64,000 nucleotides of DNA from Candidatus Vagococcus giribetii (lineage in GTDB: Bacteria; Bacillota; Bacilli; Lactobacillales; Vagococcaceae), in assembly GCF_017316185.1 (NCBI RefSeq), contig NZ_JAFLVX010000021.1, forward strand, positions 30,183 to 94,182. Reading direction: 5' to 3'. A program made the position numbers and the translations under genes. Shown here piece by piece: positions 57,656 through 64,000 of this stretch (position 1 is the stretch's first letter; each line of letters starts with the position of its first letter). Under the pieces are notes generated by a model. That model had not been told where the DNA came from, did no database searches, and was given only the letters and a program-made list of their open reading frames with translations.

Positions 57656-57778
57656 TTTGTATAATTCCTCCTAAAATATAAAAGTCATTTTTATAATATA
57701 TTGAAGAAGGAATAAAATCAATATTTATTCCTTCGACTATTCATTTTACATGAAAACTAAGCAAATGCCTAGTGAATT

Positions 57779-59866
57779 CTATTCTGCAGAACCGCCATTT
57801 TTCTTGATGATTTCTTCTTGAATAGATTTTGGTACGTCTTCATAGTGGTCAAATACCATCATAAATGTACCACGTCCTTGAGTTGCAGAACGTAATGTTG
57901 TTGCGTATCCAAACATTTCAGCTAAAGGAACCATCGCATTAACGATTTGTGAGTTACCATGAGCTTCCATACCTTCAACGCGTCCACGACGACTTGTTAC
58001 GTGTCCCATAATGTCCCCTAAGTATTCTTCAGGAACTGTTACAGTAACTTTCATCATTGGTTCTAAGATTGCAGGTTGTGCTTTCTTAGCTGCGGCACGT
58101 AATGCCATAGATGCTGCCACACGGAATGCTGTCTCGTTCGAGTCAACATCATGGTATGAACCATCATAAAGTTTAGCTTTAATATCTACTAAAGGATATC
58201 CAGCAAGAACACCATTGTTCATAGAGTCTGCTAATCCTTTTTCAACTGCAGGGATGTATTCACGAGGAACCACACCACCAACGATTGCGTTTTCGAATTC
58301 AAAGCCTTTTCCTTCTTCGTTAGGTGTAAATTCAACCCATACGTGACCGTATTGTCCTTTACCACCTGATTGACGTACGAACTTACCTTCAGCTTGAGTA
58401 AGTGGAGCTCTAAATGTTTCACGGTAAGAAACTTGAGGAGCACCAACGTTAGCTTCAACTCTGAATTCACGTCTCATACGGTCTACTAAAACGTCTAAGT
58501 GTAACTCACCCATACCAGAGATAACAGTTTCTCCAGTTTCAACGTTTGTTTCAACTCGGAATGAAGGATCTTCTTCAGCAAGTTTTTGTAAAGCAACACC
58601 CATTTTATCTTGGTCTGCTTTAGATTTTGGTTCAACAGCTACTTGAATAACTGGTTCTGGGAACTCAATTGATTCTAAGATTACTGGAGAATCTAAATCA
58701 CATAAAGTATCTCCTGTTGTTGTATCTTTAAGTCCAACAGCAGCAGCAATATCACCTGAAAAAACTGTATTAATTTCTTCACGGCTATTTGCATGCATTT
58801 GTAGGATACGTCCGATACGCTCTTTTTTACCTTTAGAAGCGTTCAATACGTATGAACCACTTTCTAATGTACCAGAGTAAACACGGAAGAATGTTAGACG
58901 ACCTACGAATGGGTCTGTCATAACTTTAAATGCTAATGATGAGAATGGAGCAGAATCGTCTGAAGGACGAACTGTTTCTTCATCAGTTTTAGTATCAATA
59001 CCTTTAATTGCTTCAACGTCTGTTGGAGCTGGTAAGTAATCTAAAACGGCGTCAAGCATTAACTGAACACCTTTGTTTTTAAATGCTGATCCAGCCATTA
59101 CTGGGAAGAATTCAACATTGATTGTAGCGCGACGAATACCTGCTTTTAATTCTTCGATAGAGATTTCTTCTCCGTCTAAGTATTTCATCATTAAGTCTTC
59201 ATCAGTTTCAGCTACTGCTTCAACTAATTTTTCACGCCATTCAATAGCTTGTTCCATATACTCTTCAGGGATTTCTTCCTCGCGGATATCTGTTCCTAAA
59301 TCGTTAGTATAGATTTCGGCTTTCATTGTAATTAAGTCAATGATTCCAGTAAAGCTATCTTCTGAACCAATTGGTAATTGGATTGGATGAGCATTAGCTT
59401 GTAAGCGGTCATGCAATGTTTTTACTGAGTATAAGAAGTCAGCACCAATTTTATCCATTTTGTTACAGAAAACAACACGTGGAACTTTATAATCAGTTGC
59501 TTGTCTCCAAACTGTTTCAGTTTGAGGTTCAACTCCTGATTGAGAGTCAAGTACTGTTACCGCACCATCTAATACACGTAGAGAACGTTGTACTTCAATT
59601 GTGAAGTCCACGTGTCCTGGAGTATCAATGATGTTTACTCGGTAACCTTTCCACTGTGCAGTTGTAGCTGCAGAAGTGATTGTGATACCACGTTCTTGCT
59701 CTTGTTCCATCCAGTCCATTTGTGAAGCTCCTTCGTGAGTTTCACCAAGTTTATGGATTTTACCAGTGTAATACAAGATACGTTCAGTTGTTGTAGTTTT
59801 ACCTGCATCAACGTGAGCCATGATACCGATATTACGAGTGTTTTCTAATGAAAATTCTCTTGCCAT
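57779..59866 (-). CDS. fusA: Elongation factor G
   Basis: 695 residues. [27 protein letters not shown] for the GTPase, followed by domains II-V ([14 protein letters not shown] near the end). Translocase; target of fusidic acid. str operon. Confidence 0.99.
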   Translation of the reverse strand: MAREFSLENTRNIGIMAHVDAGKTTTTERILYYTGKIHKLGETHEGASQMDWMEQEQERGITITSAATTAQWKGYRVNIIDTPGHVDFTIEVQRSLRVLDGAVTVLDSQSGVEPQTETVWRQATDYKVPRVVFCNKMDKIGADFLYSVKTLHDRLQANAHPIQLPIGSEDSFTGIIDLITMKAEIYTNDLGTDIREEEIPEEYMEQAIEWREKLVEAVAETDEDLMMKYLDGEEISIEELKAGIRRATINVEFFPVMAGSAFKNKGVQLMLDAVLDYLPAPTDVEAIKGIDTKTDEETVRPSDDSAPFSSLAFKVMTDPFVGRLTFFRVYSGTLESGSYVLNASKGKKERIGRILQMHANSREEINTVFSGDIAAAVGLKDTTTGDTLCDLDSPVILESIEFPEPVIQVAVEPKSKADQDKMGVALQKLAEEDPSFRVETNVETGETVISGMGELHLDVLVDRMRREFRVEANVGAPQVSYRETFRAPLTQAEGKFVRQSGGKGQYGHVWVEFTPNEEGKGFEFENAIVGGVVPREYIPAVEKGLADSMNNGVLAGYPLVDIKAKLYDGSYHDVDSNETAFRVAASMALRAAAKKAQPAILEPMMKVTVTVPEEYLGDIMGHVTSRRGRVEGMEAHGNSQIVNAMVPLAEMFGYATTLRSATQGRGTFMMVFDHYEDVPKSIQEEIIKKNGGSAE

Positions 59867-59952
59867 CTTAATATATTGCTCCTCTCTTATTGTAATTCTT
59901 TGTATATAAACATAAGTAGTAATTAAACAAGTTAATTACTACAAAGAGGATC

Positions 59953-60423
59953 TTACCAACGGTAGTGAGCGAATGCTCTGTTGGCTTCAGCCATTTTATG
60001 TACGTCTTCACGTTTTTTAACAGAAGCGCCAGAATTGTTAGCTGCATCCATAATTTCTTTAGCTAGACGTTGATCCATAGTATGCTCTCCACGTAAACGT
60101 GAGTAGTTTACTAACCAACGTAAGCCTAATGTTGAACGACGTTCTGGACGAACTTCAACTGGTACTTGATAGTTAGAACCACCAACACGGCGAGCTTTAA
60201 CTTCAAGAACAGGCATAATGTTTTCCATTGCTTGTTCGAAAACTTCTAATGGATCATTCCCTGTAGATTCTTTAATAATATCAAATGCATCATAAATGAT
60301 ACTTGAAGCAACACCACGCTTACCATCAATCATTACGCGGTTGATTAAACGAGTAACTAATTTAGAATTATAAATCGGATCTGGTAAAACTTCACGTTTT
60401 GTAACAGGACCTTTTCGAGGCAT
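59953..60423 (-). CDS. rpsG: 30S ribosomal protein S7
   Basis: 156 residues: [23 protein letters not shown] and [13 protein letters not shown]. str operon. Confidence 0.98.
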   Translation of the reverse strand: MPRKGPVTKREVLPDPIYNSKLVTRLINRVMIDGKRGVASSIIYDAFDIIKESTGNDPLEVFEQAMENIMPVLEVKARRVGGSNYQVPVEVRPERRSTLGLRWLVNYSRLRGEHTMDQRLAKEIMDAANNSGASVKKREDVHKMAEANRAFAHYRW

Positions 60424-60467
60424 GTGTAACTCCTCCTTCCAAGAATTTTTAATTTTTTAATGTAGAA

Positions 60468-60881
60468 TTATTTTTTAGGTTTTTTAGTTCCGTATTTAGA
60501 ACGGCTTTGTTTACGATCTGTAACACCAGCAGTATCTAACGCACCACGAACGATGTGATAACGTACCCCAGGTAAGTCTTTCACACGTCCACCACGGATT
60601 AAAACAACACTATGCTCTTGCAAGTTATGTCCAATACCAGGAATGTAAGCTGTCACTTCGATTAAGTTTGACAAACGTACACGGGCATATTTACGTAACG
60701 CAGAGTTAGGTTTTTTAGGTGTCATTGTACCCACACGAGTACAAACCCCACGTTTTTGTGGAGAATTTACATCTGTTTGAGATTTTTTGAAACTATTATA
60801 ACCCTTACCTAAAGCGGGAGAGCCTGATTTAGTTGTTTTCGATTGACGTGATTTACGTACTAATTGATTAATTGTAGGCAT
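60468..60881 (-). CDS. rpsL: 30S ribosomal protein S12
   Basis: 137 residues, start [15 protein letters not shown] at 60881. The lysines mutated in streptomycin-resistant strains are both present ([11 protein letters not shown] and [11 protein letters not shown]), so the protein is wild type there. First gene of the str operon. Confidence 0.98.
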   Translation of the reverse strand: MPTINQLVRKSRQSKTTKSGSPALGKGYNSFKKSQTDVNSPQKRGVCTRVGTMTPKKPNSALRKYARVRLSNLIEVTAYIPGIGHNLQEHSVVLIRGGRVKDLPGVRYHIVRGALDTAGVTDRKQSRSKYGTKKPKK

Positions 60882-61034
60882 GATAGTTCCTCCTTCCTTA
60901 TAGCTTTTATTAGACCCACACATCCAGGTGGTTCTTTTTTAATGTTAAAAAATTAATGCAAGAGTTCCTGCATTGAATGCGTACTTACTTACAGTCAGCA
61001 CGTCTCCATGAGACTTGTCCCAAGCACCTTTGTA

Positions 61035-61064
61035 ACTATAGCACAGAAAAACAAAATTAGTCAA
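61035..61064 (-). promoter_or_regulatory. Promoter of the str operon
   Basis: TTGACT (61059-61064) and TATAGT (61035-61040) on the minus strand, 18 bases apart, about 155 bases ahead of rpsL. Confidence 0.72.
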
Positions 61065-61154
61065 CACTTTTCAAAAAAATTCTTTATGACTTTCTTTTTT
61101 TAACAATAAACCTTACAATTATAAGTGAAATAAATACTTTTTTGGAGGCTTAAC

Positions 61155-61835
61155 ATGAACTTAAAACAAATGGTTGGGATTGAATCTGCAAAATATGTTA
61201 AAGATGGTATGATTGTTGGACTAGGTACTGGCTCGACTGCTTACTACATGGTAGAAGAAATTGGGCGTCGCATGAAAGAAGAAGGTTTACATATAACTGG
61301 TGTCACTACGTCTAAGGCAACAGAAGAACAAGCGTTAGGCTTAGGTATCCCTCTTAAGAGTATTGATGAAGTGTCTCATGTTGATCTGACAATAGACGGA
61401 GCTGACGAAATTTCAGCTGACTTTCAAGGAACTAAAGGTGGCGGAGCTGCTTTATTATTCGAAAAAATAGTAGCTAGTTACTCAAAAGAAGTTATTTGGA
61501 TTGTAGACGAGTCGAAAATGGTGAATCTACTTGGAAAATTTCCTCTTCCTGTTGAAGTCATCCCTTATGGAAGTGAGCAGTTACTAAAAAAATTTAACAA
61601 TAAACAATACAACGGGAAAATTCGTCTACAAGAAGATGGAACTCCCCTATTAACAGATAGCAATAACTATATTATTGATCTTCATTTAGAAGCAATCGAA
61701 AATCCTCAAGAACTTGCAACTTGGTTAGATCATCAAGTTGGTGTAGTTGAACATGGCCTATTCTTAAATATCGTTAACCGTGTCATTATCGGAACAAGTA
61801 GCGAAGGTGTTAAAACAATTGAGGTAACACGTTAG
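61155..61835 (+). CDS. rpiA: Ribose-5-phosphate isomerase A
   Basis: 226 residues. [15 protein letters not shown] and [12 protein letters not shown] are the substrate motifs of the RpiA family. Interconverts ribose-5-P and ribulose-5-P. Divergent from the str operon; followed by a phosphoglycerate mutase gene 21 bases later. Confidence 0.97.
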   Translation: MNLKQMVGIESAKYVKDGMIVGLGTGSTAYYMVEEIGRRMKEEGLHITGVTTSKATEEQALGLGIPLKSIDEVSHVDLTIDGADEISADFQGTKGGGAALLFEKIVASYSKEVIWIVDESKMVNLLGKFPLPVEVIPYGSEQLLKKFNNKQYNGKIRLQEDGTPLLTDSNNYIIDLHLEAIENPQELATWLDHQVGVVEHGLFLNIVNRVIIGTSSEGVKTIEVTR

Positions 61836-61856
61836 TTAATTGAAAGGGTGAATCAA

Positions 61857-62543
61857 ATGAGAAAATTAGTATTTGTACGTCATGGATTAAGCGAATGGAA
61901 TGCTCTTAACCTATTTACTGGTTGGGAAGATGTTGATTTAAGCGAAACTGGTATCAAAGAAGCCAAAGAAGCTGGCCAAAAGATTAAAGAAGCTGGCCTT
62001 CATTTTGATGTTGCTTATACATCTTATCTAAAACGTGCCATTAAAACCTGTCACTTTGTTTTAGAAGAGTCTGATCAATTATGGGTCCAAGAAGTGAAAT
62101 CTTGGCGATTAAATGAGCGTCATTACGGAGCCTTACAAGGACTAAATAAACAAGAAACAGCTGATAAATATGGCGCAGATCAAGTACAGCTATGGCGCCG
62201 TTCTTATGATACACTGCCACCACTAGTTGAAGTAGATGATCCTAAGTCTGCTACTAAAGATCCTAAATACGCTTTATTAGATAAACGTAGTATTCCTGGT
62301 GGGGAGAACTTAAAAGTAACCCTTGAGCGTGTCCTACCATTCTGGGAAGATCACATTGCCCCTTCTCTTTTAAAAGATGAAACAGTATTAGTAGCCGCAC
62401 ACGGAAACTCACTACGAGCATTAGCAAAACACATTGAGTCTATTTCTGATGCAGATATTATGGGCTTGGAAATTCCTACAGGTCAACCCCTTGTTTACGA
62501 ATTAAACGACGATTTATCTCTACATAAAAAATATTACCTATAA
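61857..62543 (+). CDS. gpmA: 2,3-bisphosphoglycerate-dependent phosphoglycerate mutase
   Basis: 228 residues, start at [10 protein letters not shown] (61857) after AAAGGGTG. The catalytic His is in [11 protein letters not shown] and the second in [18 protein letters not shown] is the substrate loop. Glycolytic enzyme. Co-transcribed with rpiA. Confidence 0.96.
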   Translation: MRKLVFVRHGLSEWNALNLFTGWEDVDLSETGIKEAKEAGQKIKEAGLHFDVAYTSYLKRAIKTCHFVLEESDQLWVQEVKSWRLNERHYGALQGLNKQETADKYGADQVQLWRRSYDTLPPLVEVDDPKSATKDPKYALLDKRSIPGGENLKVTLERVLPFWEDHIAPSLLKDETVLVAAHGNSLRALAKHIESISDADIMGLEIPTGQPLVYELNDDLSLHKKYYL

Positions 62544-62546
62544 AAC

Positions 62547-62583
62547 AAAAAGAGTGCCCTTTAAAAGGACACTCTTTTTTTAC
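62547..62583. terminator. Bidirectional terminator between gpmA and brnQ
   Basis: AAAAAGAGTGCCC and GGACACTCTTTTT form the stem; T-runs on both strands; the brnQ stop lies inside it. Confidence 0.85.
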
Positions 62584-63904
62584 TAACTATCAAACCAATC
62601 AGACAACCAAGGGAGGCAAAGACTATCCATGTCATCCCAATTTCAAATAAAGGAAAATAGCGTTGAGCAAATTCAATCAAAGGTGTTATCAAAGAACTAG
62701 TTTTGATTGAAGCTGGTAGAGCATTTAATCCATCAAAAAAAGCTGGAATCATTGTTAAGTAAATACCCCATTGATACATTTCTTTCCTATCTCCAATCAC
62801 CTGGTCAAAAACCCCCATAATAATTAGAGTCATGGCTAAAGGATAGATAAACATTAAAATAGGTAAAGATAACTCAATAATTTGATTGAGACCCACATTA
62901 GCAATCAATGTAGCTAAAAGAATACATACAAGGGTGTAAAAACCATAAGATTTACTTGGGTACAAATCACTGAACGTTCTCCCAAAAGAAGTACTTAACC
63001 CAATTGCCGTCTTTAAACAAGCGATAATCACAATAATGGCTAATAAAAAGCTACCAAAATTACCCAAATAATGCTGAGCAACTTGAGCTAAAGTAATACC
63101 GCCATTTTGATTTAAAGAAAAAGTCCCTAAACTAGTCGCGCCTAAGCAAGCCAATAACGTATAAATAATCCCCATTAGCACAATCCCCATAACACCAGAC
63201 TTCATAGTCTCTTTTGCTATCGTTTTAGGGTTTGTTAATCCAAATCTTTGAATATTTTCAATAATTAGCATCCCAAATGCCAAAGCAGCAAGAGCATCTA
63301 ACGTACTATAACCTTCTTGAAACCCTTTAAAAAAAGGACTGACCGCATATCCTGATTGAACAGTGCCTTCACTAATACCTCCCAAAGGAAAAAGTAAAGA
63401 CATAGTCAAAATCACAAATAATAACAATAAAAATAAAGGCGTTAAGAATTTACCGATATAATCCAAAATTTTGCTAGGCTTTCTTGAAAAGAGCCAAACC
63501 AATACAAAAAAGAGAGCACTAAATAATAATAAGCCTATTCCATAAGCATCTTTAGGCAAAAAAGGAGCTATTCCTATCTCAAAAGACGTACTAGCCAGTC
63601 GAGGCATGGCAAAAATAGGTCCTATAATCAAATAAAGAATAGTTGTAAAGTACAAAGCGTATTTTTTCCCCACTCGAGAAGCTAAAGAGAACAAATCACC
63701 ACTCTTAGACAAGCCAAATGCTAACAAACCTAAAAAAGGTAACCCAATTCCTGTTATTAAAAAACCTATAATTGCTTTTCCTACACTACTGCCAGCTTCT
63801 TGACCAATCTGAATTGGAAAAATTAAATTTCCTGCACCAAAAAACAAACCGAAAATCAAAGAACCCACAAATAGCCTTTCTTTATTAGAAAGTTTCTTCC
63901 CCAT
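62561..63904 (-). CDS. brnQ: Branched-chain amino acid transport carrier (BrnQ/LIVCS)
   Basis: 447 residues with about twelve hydrophobic segments. FGLFFGAGNLIFPIQIGQEAGSS is the family N-terminal signature. Sodium-coupled import of leucine, isoleucine and valine. Monocistronic, behind a tRNA terminator. Confidence 0.95.
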   Translation of the reverse strand: MGKKLSNKERLFVGSLIFGLFFGAGNLIFPIQIGQEAGSSVGKAIIGFLITGIGLPFLGLLAFGLSKSGDLFSLASRVGKKYALYFTTILYLIIGPIFAMPRLASTSFEIGIAPFLPKDAYGIGLLLFSALFFVLVWLFSRKPSKILDYIGKFLTPLFLLLLFVILTMSLLFPLGGISEGTVQSGYAVSPFFKGFQEGYSTLDALAALAFGMLIIENIQRFGLTNPKTIAKETMKSGVMGIVLMGIIYTLLACLGATSLGTFSLNQNGGITLAQVAQHYLGNFGSFLLAIIVIIACLKTAIGLSTSFGRTFSDLYPSKSYGFYTLVCILLATLIANVGLNQIIELSLPILMFIYPLAMTLIIMGVFDQVIGDRKEMYQWGIYLTMIPAFFDGLNALPASIKTSSLITPLIEFAQRYFPLFEIGMTWIVFASLGCLIGLIVSKKRVSF

Positions 63905-63944
63905 AACATCAACCCCATTTCATTTTTATACATTTATATACAAA

Positions 63945-63977
63945 AATAAGCTTAGAATGTAATATTCTAAGCTTATT
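63945..63977 (-). terminator. Terminator downstream of the tRNA
   Basis: Perfect 14-bp stem AATAAGCTTAGAAT / ATTCTAAGCTTATT with a five-base loop; T-rich on the minus strand after the stem. Confidence 0.85.
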
Positions 63978-63983
63978 TATTAA

Positions 63984-64000
63984 TGACCCGTACGGGACTC
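63984..64000 (-). tRNA. 3' end of a tRNA, probably tRNA-Glu (cut by window edge)
   Basis: On the minus strand GAGTCCCGTACGGGTCA gives a T-loop end, a CCCGT T-stem strand, an ACGGGTC acceptor strand and discriminator A. This matches the end of Firmicutes tRNA-Glu (acceptor GGCCCGT). CCA is not encoded. The anticodon is outside the window. Confidence 0.68.

Overview
The window looks like the chromosome of a low-GC Gram-positive coccus of the Lactobacillales, most likely an Enterococcaceae member such as Vagococcus or Enterococcus. This rests on strong AGGAGG ribosome sites, the Firmicutes order of the S10/spc/alpha ribosomal operons, a zinc-type S14, an L13 leader, an LPXTG surface protein, cellobiose-type PTS genes and a tRNA without encoded CCA. 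The genus is inference.

Layout. (1) 1-8367, minus strand: a bacterial microcompartment operon for anaerobic choline use. It holds choline trimethylamine-lyase CutC, its activase CutD, an acylating aldehyde dehydrogenase, an iron alcohol dehydrogenase (cut by the window edge), four shell proteins, an EutP-like protein, a DMT-type transporter and a 91-residue possible winged-helix protein. A divergently placed leader and a MerR-type regulator follow (8368-9750). (2) 9847-15343: two rhodaneses behind a CsoR/CstR-like operator, an aldo/keto reductase, a repeat-rich LPXTG adhesin, a GNAT acetyltransferase and a DsrE-like protein. (3) 15392-18678: a PLD-nuclease/helicase fused protein with a NUDIX partner. 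(4) 18871-24828: a beta-glucoside PTS operon (6-phospho-beta-glucosidase, IIB, PRD regulator, IIA, membrane protein, IIC) behind a textbook promoter with an overlapping cre site. (5) 24890-27552: nitroreductase with its MarR regulator, a RibD/DHFR-like reductase and two hypothetical genes. (6) 27684-36879: a stump of an acetyltransferase gene followed by a very AT-rich three-gene block that I recognise as dptF-dptG-dptH, the restriction half of the DNA phosphorothioation system, here without its modification genes. (7) 37065-60881, minus strand: rpsI-rplM, truA, the ECF transporter module, and the alpha, spc, S10 and str ribosomal operons with infA, adk, secY, tuf and fusA. (8) 61155-64000: rpiA and gpmA on the plus strand, brnQ on the minus strand, and the 3' end of a tRNA.

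How the parts work together. In the choline operon CutD installs a glycyl radical on CutC, which splits choline to trimethylamine and acetaldehyde inside a protein shell; the aldehyde and alcohol dehydrogenases then dismutate acetaldehyde to acetyl-CoA and ethanol. The CutC residues numbered Y208, D216, C489, E491, T502, Y506 and G821 all fall where they should in the 846-residue enzyme, so the substrate call is strong. The most unusual element is the dpt block: a restriction module with no visible dndBCDE beside it, wedged between a truncated GNAT gene and the terminator of a core ribosomal operon. Starts were chosen by ribosome-site spacing and family length; functions come from reading motifs, not from database searches.
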